From: Erythroxylum novogranatense
Taxonomy: Eukaryota > Streptophyta > Magnoliopsida > Malpighiales > Erythroxylaceae
Assembly (NCBI GenBank): GCA_029891385.1
Contig: CM057231.1
Coordinates: forward strand, 19,437,300-19,501,299
Direction: 5' to 3'
Length of the DNA stretch: 64,000 nt
Positions 1-11,127 of the stretch are shown piece after piece (within the stretch, counting starts at the first letter, position 1; every line of letters starts with the position of its first letter). A program made the position numbers and the translations under genes. Below the pieces are notes generated by a model. That model did not search any database. It had not been told where the DNA came from and saw only the letters and a list, made by a program, of their open reading frames with translations.

Positions 1-1250
1 AGTTTGAATATTGATGAAATTAAGCATGAACATATACCAATGTGAATATATATCCACAATGTACCCCTGAAATACTAGACTACTTCGGGTTGAGTCCTTT
101 GACAAGCTTTATAAGCCAATATGCATGGATTAGGCAACTACAAAAATAAAAAGGATTATTTGCGCCAAATTATTCATCTTAGTAAGTGACCTAGCCAATC
201 TTCTTAATGTTATTCCTACGATCAGACTTGATGAGATCCCACATCTTATTGAAGATATTATAAGAGTTAGCTATGTATGGAAGCTTAATACAGGTAAGAA
301 AAGAGTGTGGAAACTTATTGGAAGAGTCTTCAAGATTGAGGACTACAAAGAGCTAACTAGAACAACAAGGATCGCTAATGTTATTCCTACGATCAGACTT
401 AATGAGATCCCACATCCTATTAAAGATATTATAAGAGTTAGCTATGCATGGAAGCCTAATACAGGTAAGAAAAGAGTGTGAAAACCTATCGGAAGAGTCT
501 TCAAGACTGAGGACTACAAAGAGCTAATTAGAAACAACAAGGATCAGAAAGAAACTTGACTGGTTGGAGAGGAGTAGTTCCCATTTTCTGACCTATAGCG
601 AACTCTATAATAGTTGCTAGGGCCTTGTTCACCTTTTGACACAATTTGATTAAGTTCAGGGAAATCAAACAAATCAAGCTAATCAGAAATTATTTTCTCA
701 CTATGCGAATCCAAAATGAAACTTGGAGTGAGAATCAACATTCGGTTAGGCTAGATCGCTTAGGGCTTGTGGCGCTTCCTCTACGACTTTTACTGCTTGG
801 CTGCTTTCCACGTTTAAATAAGAGAAATCAAAAGACTACTCTATCGCAGGCACGATTTTTCGAGATGTGTGAATCGCTAGTTGTAAGAGATTCGTAAGCA
901 CAAGCCAAGCAGACTGAGAGGCACAACTGAATGCGCACTTCCTTGCTATAGCTAATCGAGAGAATGTACATCCAAATGTTAATGAAGTCATTCCATAGGA
1001 AAACCAACAATTAAGCACATCTCAAGAAATAATGCATATGAATGAACCAAGCACTCTTATAAATAAACAAAAAAACCTTGGAGGTTTATGATACTGACAC
1101 AATTGATTATACAGGGGAAGCAACTAGTAAATCTAGTTATATAAGGGAACTTCTGGAAACTATAGAACAAACAACTACCACCAAGACTGATTTTGAACTA
1201 GTATGTAGAAGAAGGTCCAATAGGAAGAAAAACAATCCCCTCAGGGGACT
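1..1250 (+). pseudogene. LINE L ORF1 remnant (RNA-binding gag-like protein)
   Basis: Translation with frame changes resembles the DUF4283-type ORF1 of plant LINEs. Residues like IHNVPLKY.TTSG at about 40-100 match the conserved stretch where such proteins read V.LHNVPL.YWT. After a frame change the next part gives an ICAKLFI-like segment in place of the usual SYARVCVEL. From about 600 the text is too decayed to assign residue by residue. ORF1 proteins coat LINE RNA in the cytoplasm and nucleus. Stops and frameshifts are frequent, and a tandem duplication lies inside. Confidence 0.6.
206..547 (+). repeat. 171-bp in-frame tandem duplication in LINE ORF1
   Basis: Two head-to-tail copies, 206-376 and 377-547, begin AATGTTATTCCTACGATC. 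The period is exactly 171 bp, or 57 codons, so the duplication keeps frame. The copies differ at a modest number of positions, so the duplication is old relative to them. No homopolymer or microsatellite is involved. Confidence 0.85.
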
Positions 1251-2328
1251 TTTATGTATGATTATCCTAACTGGAATATTGGAGGGGCCAATGCCACTCA
1301 AAAAAAGCTAATGATAAAGGAGCAAATTTGGAGAATAAAGCAAGCATTACTGGTATTTTGGAAACAAGAATGAGACAACAGAATTGCAATATGCTAAAAC
1401 TACTTCCTTCATAATGGAAACAAGCTAACAACTATACACAACATCCCAATGGCAGAATCCTAGTCTTTTATGATAACAATGTGGTCTAAGCCCATATAGA
1501 ATTTACTTTGGATCAACTTATGCATATGAAGTTGGAAGATAAGCTAACTACTTCAATCATACATATCTCTTTTAGTTATGTTCATAATTTAGCTTACCAA
1601 AGCTAACATTGTGGAAAGAACATAGAGATATTGCAATACACAACAACACTCCATGGATGATTGTTGGAGACTTTAATGCAATCATCAATATGAATGAATT
1701 TGAAGGAGCAATAACTGTAGGCATTCCATGTCCTAATTTTAGAGCTTATTTGGAAGATATTCAAGCTTGGGACACTTCACCAGTGTGGTTTCTTCTTTAC
1801 TTGGAAAAATAACTAAGCTAATGGTTCCTTTATTCGAAAGAAGCTTGACAAATGTTTAGGGAATCAGCATTGGTTTCAAACATTCCCATCCAACTATACA
1901 TTATTTGAGAATATTAAGCTTTCTGACCATTTAATGATGATTACAAAAACATCTTCAAAAGCCCCTAAAAAACCATTCAAGTTTAAAAATTTTCTGCAGG
2001 CTTCTAAGAAGCCCTAAGGAATAGTATGTTTCCAATTATTACAGGCTTTGAATAGTTTATATATGTAAGAAGAATCAAGTTGATCAAGCAGGAGATGAAA
2101 AATTTGTTCTTGAGTAATGTAAGGAATACTCATCGTTTGCTAGATACAACTAGAAGAAAGCTGGATAAAATTCAATCTAAGCTATACTTCAATCCCACTT
2201 CTGTAGCTCTTCAAGATATGGAGAAATCAACAATGAGAAACCTTACTAAAGTTATCACTTATGACTTTTCCTTAATAAAGTAGAGATCTCGTATAAGATG
2301 GTATAAGCAAGGTGACAAAAATAGTACT
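1251..2328 (+). pseudogene. LINE L ORF2 5' part: AP-like endonuclease
   Basis: From about 1260 a WNI.G-type start is visible (LTGILEG in one frame, NWNIGGAN in another), as at the start of LINE endonucleases. The segment 1609-1812 reads PWMIVGDFNAIINMNEFEG, the GDFN catalytic motif of the exonuclease-endonuclease-phosphatase fold that nicks target DNA for target-primed reverse transcription. Around 2080-2320 the frame continues to SRIRWYKQGDKNS, the usual linker before the reverse transcriptase. Several stops and shifts break it, and a solo LTR interrupts it at 2329. Confidence 0.75.
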
Positions 2329-2936
2329 TGTTGGTGTATACCCCATGAACCAATTATAGAATGTACTCTACTTAATCAGTTGTGATTTAGGTAGTGTCGT
2401 ATTTTGACCTTATTTAATATTGGGATATTATTATGTCTTGCTAGAGACCTCTTATAATTTATGGGCCTAAAAGAAGTCTGAACCTCTTGTTAATATTAAA
2501 TAAGTCTACAAGGTTGCATACCTAGCGAACTGAACAATTATTGGGCCTTAATCTGATTTGGGCTTTGGGCCTTAAGGTTTGGGATTTGGGCTTTAGAGTT
2601 TTACTATATATATGGACATAATATGACTTGAAGACAAGAGACTCATATGCTTAAAACCCTAAAAGGAGACATCATCTACTGGATATAGAGAGAAAGTGGT
2701 CTCAGAAAGTGGTGCTAGCACATCAAAAGGGTTGTTCAGTCTTGCTAGAATGTGGATACCAATAGAGGCGTGGCATTTGACGTGCTCTTCTTGTCACTAT
2801 GAATTCCTTTGAATATTTTCATTACAAAAGGTATAACATGATCTGAATTTGGTTTCGATATTCACATAGGTCATGGTGTTTTGGATTCTCAAAGCTAATA
2901 AATTTTATTGCTATTGATAGTATGAAAATTTTATCA
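2329..2936 (+). mobile_element. Solo LTR in LINE L, 608 bp
   Basis: Starts TGTTGGTGTATACC and ends TTTTATCA, the TG...CA form of an LTR. It is flanked by GTACT (2324-2328) and GTACC (2937-2941), a 5-bp TSD with one change. The excision test supports this: joining the flanks restores a LINE reading of GDKNST followed by YFHKIVTTKR. A TATA-like run ACTATATATATGG lies near 2603. No internal coding region is present, so it is a solo LTR left by recombination. The family was not identified; a Ty1/copia origin is a guess from the ends. Confidence 0.75.
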
Positions 2937-2941
2937 GTACC

Positions 2942-3700
2942 TACTTCCATAAAATAGTAACTACCAAAAGATGCATAAATAAAATAATCTACTTGGAAGA
3001 GGGGGATCAGATTATGAACAATCAGCAACTATTACTTGATGGAGCATTTGAATTCTTCTCCAAATTGATGAATGATCCTAGGCAAGTCTATCCTATAGTG
3101 CCCTTCTTAAAGCAAGTGATAAATGAAAGCCTAAGCATATTAGAAATAAAATCTCTCTGTAGGCCTATAATTATTTTAGAAATTGAGAAACTCTCAAGTC
3201 TTTGGATCCTTACAAGGCCCTAGATTAATTCATTTAATCTTGGAGTGTTACAAAGAAGATAGTAATTGATGCAATAATGGAATTCTTTAAGAAAGGAGTA
3301 CTTATGGTTGAACTTAACAAAACATACATAACTTTAATCCCCAAAGGTGTTGAATAAAAGACTTTTTTTTAATTATATACATATTGCTTGCTGCAATATA
3401 ATATACAAGGTCATTTCTAAAATCCTTGCTAATAGACTCAAGAATTTGCTTGCCAAATTCATTGATCTTACACAAGGGGCTTTTATTTCAGGTAGAGTTA
3501 TAGGAGATAATATCCTACTAATCTAAAAATTGGTAAGGAATTACTCCAAGAAGAAAAGTAGGAAGAACTTTGTACTTAAAATTAATTTAAGGAAAGCTTT
3601 TGATAATCTCAATTGGGACTTCATCACCAACACTCTAGTTGCCATGAATTTCCCTCAAATCTTTGTCAAATGGATGAGATACGTTATCTCCACTCCTACC
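2942..3700 (+). pseudogene. LINE L ORF2: linker and N-terminal reverse transcriptase
   Basis: Reads INKIIYLEEG, then a degenerate stretch to about 3250 that matches the region before the SxKAPGPDG motif. The RT core follows in broken frames: ITLIPK at about 3330, ISKILANRLK at about 3415, FIDLTQGAFISGR at 3460-3495, NFVLKINLRKAFDNLNWDF at 3565-3620 (RT motif with the first catalytic Asp region degraded to N). It stops at 3700, where a second solo LTR entered, and resumes at 4610 and 55901. Confidence 0.85.
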
Positions 3701-4604
3701 TGAAGTGAATCACACGTTAATATAAACTTAATATTCAATATACAAAACGCACAAGAAGAGGGGGGGTTGAATTGTGTATCCATTTTTGAAAACAATCCCC
3801 TTTTTGAACAGACTTCTTTTAAAACAAAACTTGCTTTCTTAAACGATTGAAAAACAGTATTATGAAGTATTTGTATCAATAATAGAAATTAAAAGTTGAG
3901 AGTTGAGAGTAAGAATCGACATAGCAGTTTTATACTGGTTCACCCCAAACCGTGGGCTACGTCCAGTCCTCAGAATTCTTTCTAAGATTTCACTATACTT
4001 CTCAAAGATACAAGTATTCTTTTCACTGAGCCTCTTTAGGTCTCTTACAACAAGTATTATTTTCTGACTTACCCTCTTCAGGCTATCAGCTTTTCTTCCT
4101 TCTACTGAAAGATGTTTCGAGCTTTGTTACAGAAAATGGTAGCTCTAAGTTTAGTACAATGAGTAAAATTTCTAGCTTTTCTTGAAAATCACTAACTTTT
4201 TCAGTCTTCGACTTCGACTCGTATTTATAGCCTTCGTCTTCAACTACTTCTTGATAACTGATTCTTTCTTCTTGTTTCTTGATCTTTAAAGAAACGGTTA
4301 TTCAGTTGAGTTCTGTAACTAACTCAAACTGATTTATCATCTGACGTGATATTGGGTCTCCGTCTTAAATTCTTTCATCTCATTTCTTTAGTCTCATTTT
4401 CAGCTTTGGTTCTGTCTCATTTCTATCGTCTCATTTTCAGCTTCTGCTTTCGTCTCATTTTCTTCCGTCTCATATTCTTGCGTCTCATATTCTTGCGTCT
4501 CATTTTGGTTTCTGTCTCATATTCAGCTTCCGTCTCATTTTGTATCGGCATTATTATTTGGTCTTCATCAAAATTATCAATCGTAATGTCATTTTGACTT
4601 AACA
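3701..4604 (-). mobile_element. Solo LTR in LINE L, 904 bp, minus orientation
   Basis: In + orientation it starts TGAAGTGAATC and ends GACTTAACA; in its own orientation TGTTAAG...CACTTCA. Flanks CTACC (3696-3700) and GTACC (4605-4609) are a 5-bp TSD with one mismatch, and joining them restores the LINE reading ISTPTYSF. Orientation follows from a TATAAATA box on the minus strand at 4222-4229 and from the ggttgaattgt-type text near the 3' end (about 3765), which resembles Sirevirus LTR ends ahead of the primer site. A Ty1/copia origin is therefore likely but not shown. Confidence 0.75.
4376..4541 (-). repeat. GTCTCAT minisatellite in solo LTR U3
   Basis: About eight to ten imperfect units of roughly 17-20 bp, each holding GTCTCATTTTC or GTCTCATATTC on the + strand (GAAAATGAGAC in the LTR's own orientation). 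They sit upstream of the minus-strand TATA box, where LTR enhancers usually are. Reads through it give a leucine/phenylalanine-rich open frame that is an artefact of the repeat. Confidence 0.8.
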
Positions 4605-4620
4605 GTACCTATAGTTTTTT

Positions 4621-6884
4621 TAACACATTAATACCCCTAGGAGGATATATAGATGCTACACAAAACAAACATAAAACAAACCAAGACATTCCAACAATCT
4701 CCAAAAGATAAGGCAAACCTACATCACATTTCATATGTCATTGAGTTATAAATAGGACACAATATACACATTGTATTTATCAAATCCATGGGTTAACATC
4801 AAACCTATGTTATGGTTATTATAGTCCATTTACACAAACTACAAAAAATGTCTCACAATTTTGAATACAACTTAAAGCTTACGCACAAAATCTCCTAAAA
4901 ATATAATACATCCTTCTTTGTCCACTGCAGTTATCCCAACCTTAACCCTTTTTATCAAGACCTACATAGAGAAAAAACTACCGTGCTAAATATATAGCTT
5001 AGTGGGAAAATAAATAAAACAAGATACAAGATGCCGACTTCTTCCTACAGTTGTCTAATATTTACATGCAAATGAATCATGACATATTACATAATAATCT
5101 TTGATTATTCAAATCAGAGAGTAATCCGACTATCAATTGCATAAGAACAAACGAATATCAAAACACATACATAATTGCCTGTTAATCTTTTTAGAAATAG
5201 GTAATAGGAACATAACTATAGATACCTAGGATTGGTATCTATAGAAACAGAAGAGACTTAAGTTTTTAAAATAGAAGACAACGTAGTGTCTAAGAACATA
5301 AAGAGCTGCAGACACTTCTAGGCATGCTTATTTACCCACAACTAAGACTTGGCAGGTTAAAGCAAATCATATCACATTTCAAAGCCACATGTAAGAGAAA
5401 CAATGCATAACTTATGAAGTTACTCCTTATTCTCAAATTGAAAGTGTTCATTCATGCCTGATCAAACTTAATATGCCTTATGAATATAAGCCTTTGCAAT
5501 AATGCATCAATGAAAGCATTTAAGTAATTACACATTATAAGCATAAGTCTCATATTACCTTAATAACTAGGTTTGATAAGTTGCAGTGATATTCAAAAGA
5601 GTTTTGGAGGAGATTTGGTAGCACTTGTGTAAGGAAAATTTTATGTTTGGGCTAAAAAATAGGGGTGATGCATAGCTATACCCAATTTCCAACTTTCCTT
5701 AGGTTTTCGAGTCAGTTTTGTAAGGCCATTCTGACATAGGAACTGAGGTTTTTAGGTAATATGTTCTTCTAAACAAATGTTCCTCTATATTTTAAGTTTA
5801 TAATAATATAAAGTTAATGCAATATAGTTCATTATTCAAAGATTTATATCCAAAATACTACAGATTTTTCTCAGACAAGGACAATAACCAGAACTCAACT
5901 TTAAGCTAAAATTCAAAACTCTTAGATGCAAAACTAAAATTTGATTCCTTTATGAAAGTTGTAGACATATGTATTTATTTTAATCTCCCATTAAAACTAT
6001 CCCATTTGGATAACTAAAGGTCAAGATATGGCTAAAATACCAATGTTTGTTCTATAGAACCACTCCATCTAATGAGGTACACACTCCAATTAACTTACTT
6101 CAGTCTTATTACATAAAAGTAACTCTAAAGACACATGCAGATAAACTAGAAACATCCATTTTCATCTAGGATACCACTCACATTACACTAAAAAAAACCT
6201 AGCAACCTATCAAAATTTCCATACCTTTGATTGGAGTGTTTCAAAACCCTTATTCTTTACTCCAATTGTTTGCCTTCTTTATTCTTCTTCTCTTCTACAA
6301 ACAACATACTCGTTCAATACTCACTTCCATCAATCATAGATGCATAATAGAACCCTAGATAAAGAGGAGATGAGAAAGGAGCTAAATTTCACACCAAAAC
6401 ATGCAATTAACATACCTTAACTTCAAATGCATAAAGGGATTTAACAAGATGGTGGATAGAGAGATAGAAGCTCAATCTTTTGCATATTTTTTGTAGTCTT
6501 CATTTGCATCTTTTTAGACAAAGGTACAGAAGGGTGACATGTAATTTGCCACATGGCTAAGTGTTATGGTGCGGGACATATGACAAATGGTTTCATTTTA
6601 TTGGTTTATACTTTTCACCTTTCATAATAACAAAAATGACCACACCTTTGTCTCATTCTATGAAATTACATTCCATTTGAATACATTTAGCAAGTTAGTC
6701 CATTATTAATGTATCTTTATACATGTCTAACACAATTAACACAAATTACCAAAATACCCCTATAATTATGTTAATATCGATTATGTCTAAAACTAAATAC
6801 TCACTTTCCTAATCATTAATATCTATTACATATACTTTCATGGACAAGAAACATTCCTACTAGGGAATAGTTTGGGGCCTCACA
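4621..6884 (-). repeat. 3' LTR of G
   Basis: Starts (minus strand) TGTGAGGCCCCAAAC at 6884 and ends near 4621 with GTGTTA. Matches the split copy at 32666-33973 plus 54923-55900 along its whole length with many substitutions and small indels by eye; lengths are 2264 and about 2286 bp. No open frame of note is inside. Confidence 0.9.
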
Positions 6885-6898
6885 TTTCTCTCCCCCTT
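6885..6898 (-). promoter_or_regulatory. Polypurine tract of G
   Basis: Minus strand reads AAGGGGGAGAGAAA directly before the LTR start TGTGAGG. This is the usual primer for plus-strand DNA synthesis. Confidence 0.8.
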
Positions 6899-8479
6899 AA
6901 AAGAATTTTGTTCTCAAAATTCATACCTGATGAGAATAGCTTGAGATGCTGAGCCCTCATAGTTGATTCTGGTTCCCATGTTACTTCTTTAAGTCCATGG
7001 TGTTACTAGAGTACTTTCATCAGAGGTATTTGTTTATTTCTGAGTTGTCGAACTTCCTTGTCCAAGATAGACACAGATCCTTTCTCATAAGAAAAATCCA
7101 GTTGTACTTGAATTTCTTGCATAGGAACCCTGTGTATATCATCAGATTGATATCTTCTTAATATAGAAATATGAAACACATTGTGCAACTTGGTCAATTC
7201 TTCAAAAAGAGCTAACTAATAAGCTATTGGTCCGATTTTCTTAAGAATCTTATAGGGACCGATGTATCGTGGGTTGAGTTTACCTTTCTTCCTAATTAGA
7301 AGTAAATTTTTTCATGGTGACACTTTTAAAAATACCTTATCTCCCACCTGATATTTAATATCTTTCCTTTTTAAATCATTATCGGATTTCTGCCATCACT
7401 GACAAATTTCAATCTTTGTTTGATAATTTGAACTTTCTCTTCAGTATCTTTTATAATATCAAGCCCGATCATCTTGTTTTCACTTAACTCAGTCTAAAAA
7501 ATTGAAGTCTTGCACTTCCTACCATATAGGGACTCATAAGGTACCATGCCAATACTAGTATGATAACTATTTTTATAAGCAAACTCCATTAGAGAAAGAT
7601 ATTTATCCTAACTTCTCGAGAATTCTAACACACAACCCTGAAGCATATCTTCCAATACCTGAATCACTCGTTTAGATTGTCTATCTATCTAGGGATGGAA
7701 AGTGGTACTAAACCTGATTCGAATACCTAGAGCCTTTTGCAAAATTTCTCAGAATCTCAAAGTAAATCGAGGATCATGATAAAAAATAATAGACAATGGT
7801 ACCCTGTGCAATCTTACTATCTCATTCACATATATAATTGTAAGCTTATCTAATGAATAGTCAGGATGAATATGCATAAAATGAGCAGACATGGTGAACT
7901 TATCCATAATCACCCATACAACATCACGCTTCCTTTAAGGCAGAGGAAGCTCAACAACAAAATCCATAGTAATGCTATCTCATTTCCATTGAAGAATAAA
8001 AATATGATGTAATAAAATAGATGGAACCTGGTGCTTAGCTTTAACCTGCTAACATATTAAACATTTGGATACATAATCTACATCATCACGATTTATACTA
8101 GACCATCAGTATACTTCTTGAGATCTTGATACATTTTATTTCCACCAGGGTACATTGTGAAAATAGTATTATAGGCCTCAAACAATAGCTTTTTCTTCAG
8201 TTCATCACTAGCTGGTATACACAACCGATCTTTATAATACAGATCACCATCTCCTTTCATAGAAAAGTTAGGTTGTTTGCCTTCGTGAGTTGACAAGATA
8301 AGTTGTTGCAACTTATCATCAAATTTATGAGCATCACAAACCTTTTGTCTCAAGGTAAGCCTAGCTTTTAATAGAGTTATTAAAGCCTCATCAGATGCAA
8401 GTCCCCACTCACCCTGCTGCACTGACAATACCAAAATGGTCTACGAACTTAAGGCATTAGCCACGACATTAGCCTTACT
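6899..8479 (-). pseudogene. G pol: integrase with chromodomain-like C-terminus
   Basis: Read 8479 to 6899 on the minus strand. 8434-8093 encodes the stretch between RNase H and integrase, ending in YNTIFTMYPGGNKMYQDLKKY, the counterpart of the H2C2 zinc-binding start (the usual HPG..KMY.DLK). About 8040-7700 holds the catalytic core: DSITMDFV, VWVIMDKFTMSAHF, YSLDKLTIIYVNEIVRLH and a degraded DPRFT. 7197-7006 reads KLHNVFHISILRRY, the conserved tail, then a chromodomain-like part with EVTWEPESTM near 6970 and FENKILLRG at its end. Integrase inserts cDNA; chromodomain tails steer chromoviruses to heterochromatin. Stops are present. The N-terminal edge is cut by the insertion of A at 8480-8485. 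Confidence 0.85.
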
Positions 8480-8954
8480 ATGATTGTAACATTCCGTTAC
8501 TGTTAGCGAGGATATTTTGGTATTTGGAACAGACTGATAGGTTTCATTGCATTCACTGATTGAGCATGTTACTGGCCTCTAATTATAGAGGAACAGGTTT
8601 ACTGCATATGCATTTATTCATAGGAACATGCATTCATGATTTTTCGGTACTTAATTATGAGTATGAACTGACTGGATTGGGATTAAATGAGAAGTTAGGA
8701 ATAATTGGGTTCAAATGACTGTTTTGGGATAGTTTTAGTGTAATTGGTAATTTATAGTAGTTTATAGGAGATTTTCGAGAAATTCGGGAGAAAATGCCCG
8801 GATCGGAAATATTTGGGTGGTGACAGATTATTGTATATTCTTGAAAGAAGCGTCCAATGGCAATGGAAAAATTAGAATTTTGTTGATAGGAAATAAATCG
8901 TTGAGCCATTGAAATTTAGAGACTGAAATTTGGACTGAATTGGAGACTTAGGTC

Positions 8955-8962
8955 TATAAATA
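8955..8962 (+). promoter_or_regulatory. TATA box in A 5' LTR
   Basis: TATAAATA about 470 bp into the LTR, in GGTCTATAAATAGATAGG; the 3' LTR has the same box at 18352-18359. It would place the start of transcription about 490-505 bp into the LTR. Confidence 0.7.
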
Positions 8963-9207
8963 GATAGGTTTGAAATTTGGGGAAAATTTTCTAAGGCATT
9001 GTTGAATTCCTCTTTCCTCTACGGTGACTTGATTTTCTTCCAGCGGTGAGATCCTTTGATTCTTCCTTATGGTTCCCTCTAGTATGCTAGGCTAACTTGT
9101 TCTTGTTATTGATGAAGGATTGAGAGGCTTTAGAGTGGAGTAATCGTTGATTGGAGGATTTTAGGGTTTCGGTGGATTTTGAGGATTTGTAGATTTGAGC
9201 TTGATTG

Positions 9208-10739
9208 GTAAGTTTTAATGGCATTAATGTTGTTATTAATGGTTTCTCTGCATTTATGGCATTTATTATGGTTGATTTGAGTAGTTGGGAGTGTTTAATA
9301 GTGGTTCTAGAAAGAGAAATGGACGGAAGCGATCGGAGAAGGCGAAGAATTAAATGCACGCCTGCGACTTGTCTTGTGCGTCGCCATGAAAATTTTCATT
9401 CGTTACATGGCGAGGAGAACAGGACGTCGCGGGGAGCATCAATTAGTTGACACCGCGACGAACCTCGTTCGTCTCATGGCCTTAAAAATCGTTGTTAGCA
9501 TGGCGAACAGCCTTCACCCATGCAATGACGACCATTCGCCATGACGAGGTCTCTTGGCATGATGAAGGGACTTACGATGGTTTATATTTTGGTTTATTGG
9601 GTGTAGACCTTCGATTGAGGTAATTCCAGATTCGTTATGAACTAAGAAAAGAGGTCTACAATTGAGGATAATTATGAGAATTTGAATTGATTTAAATGAC
9701 ATTGATTTATAGGGAATAAGGCCAATTATGGTTCATAGTGTGACCTAAGTATTGAATTGAGACAATTGGAGTTTTAATTGGGATTTTCAATAGAGGTTTC
9801 GACCCGATGAATAGGGAATTGCTATAGAGAAAATGAATTGAGGAAATTGAACTGAATGTTAGGACTAGATTAATTATTGTCGATCAATGGAATGAAGAGT
9901 TAGAATTGGACTCAGGATGTCAAATTGGGTATTAGTACCGGAAATCGTGAACATGCATTGTATATCATGTCACTGAGACATACACATTACGGAACTGCCT
10001 AATTGAGCATCTAGTAATGGGATTGTATTTTTTTACTGTTATAGAGGCGCCGTTGGATCATCGTTCCACGGACATTCTTTGGAACTTCAGGCGATAGCTT
10101 CGGAAGTTCTGGTGAGTAACTAGTTGGTTTCTCAAATTCTGATTGCTTATATGCTCTGTATGATTCTTGGTGTGTTAGGATCGAATTGCATGCTTTTCTT
10201 GTCTTTGGATTTGGATCATTTGTGTGATCTTTGGAACGATATACTAGGCTTTATAGCCATACCACTGAACACTGCATTGCATGCATAAATGCATGATCAG
10301 ATAATGGATGTATCCCAAGTTGCTAATATCACTGAAAAGAGCCTCGAGCTCTCACACTGTACTGATCGGGCCCAGCCCGAGGGGAGAAATCCCTGACGCG
10401 TCCCCACTGTTTACTGACTAAGCACTTGGGCACAACACTGAATAACTAGAAAAGAGTCACATGTGCATTGCATTCGCATGAATTACTGATTACGTGATAG
10501 CATGATTTACTGTAAGTTGTTATATGTTATTGTAAATTGTTCTGTAATGCTGCAAATTGTTATACTATACCGATAATTGAATATTACATATAAAGATATC
10601 ATAAGCGGTTATATGATCCGCTAATGGAATAATCTTGTATTATCTTTACGCTGGCAGCGTAATGTCATGATTTAGTGAACCATCGATGATGGTTTCTCCG
10701 AGTTCATAAACTTACCCAAAATTGCAACCTATTTTTCAG
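9208..10739 (+). other. Two putative introns and a 67-nt exon in A 5' LTR
   Basis: Intron 1 would run 9208 (G/GTAAGT) to 10044 (TTATAG/AGGC); exon 2 is 10045-10111, 67 nt; intron 2 runs 10112 (G/GTGAGT) to 10739 (ATTTTTCAG/G). A CTTAC branch-site match lies about 25 nt before the second acceptor. The same sites and the same exon length occur in S1, a different LTR family. Splicing is inferred from sequence only. Confidence 0.55.
10314..10430 (+). other. Multi-hairpin foldback in A 5' LTR
   Basis: An outer pair CCCAAGT (10314-10320) and ACTTGGG (10424-10430) encloses short hairpins: GAGCCTCGAGCTC (10339-10351), CGGGCCCAGCCCG (10367-10379) and GGGGAGAAATCCC (10381-10393). It lies inside putative intron 2, the same place as a larger foldback in S1. 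Confidence 0.55.
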
Positions 10740-11115
10740 GATCGCTAGAGTAGACCCTAGCTCAGGAGATAGCCTTTTCTGCCGTGCGAGTGTCTTTGGC
10801 AAGAGGCGATGGATCACAGTCGGTCACCGGGGCGGTTTCTTTGAGGATGACTTAGGATAGATGCTTGTATCGGTTTCCTTTTGGTTTTATACGGGGTGAT
10901 AGACTTGTCTATTCATTAATGGATGATTATACCGGATGATTATTTTGGATTATTAAATTTTCTTGATTTACATTATGTTGTGGTTTAATTTACTGCGATG
11001 CCATATGGATTATTAGTGAAATTTTCTGGTAGTGCGTCTTTATCGTGGGATACGTGTCGGAGTGACCTTCAGGCGCCCCGATATGTACCCTATGGTGAGG
11101 GGGCGCTACATTAAG

Positions 11116-11127
11116 TGGTGTCAGAGC
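11116..11127 (+). promoter_or_regulatory. Primer binding site of A
   Basis: TGGTGTCAGAGC, five bases after the LTR end, one base off the initiator-methionine tRNA match TGGTATCAGAGC used by many plant elements. Confidence 0.8.

Larger units (their letters stand above)
8485..11110 (+). repeat. 5' LTR of A
   Basis: Contains a TATAAATA box at 8955-8962, a CpG-rich block at about 9350-9570, an intron-like pair of splice site sets (see 9208-10739) and a foldback at 10314-10430. Outside the CpG-rich blocks it is almost identical to the 3' LTR, so A is fairly young. Confidence 0.93.

Noticed and set aside
2318..2959. Perfect 9-bp direct repeat AAAATAGTA at 2318-2326 and 2951-2959, suggesting a Mutator-like insertion.
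   Set aside because: The TG...CA ends at 2329 and 2936 with GTACT/GTACC flanks restore the LINE reading across the joint, while the 9-bp pair does not and has no terminal inverted repeats.
4346..4597. 83-codon Leu/Phe-rich frame that looks like a membrane protein.
   Set aside because: It is the + strand reading of the GTCTCAT minisatellite in an LTR.
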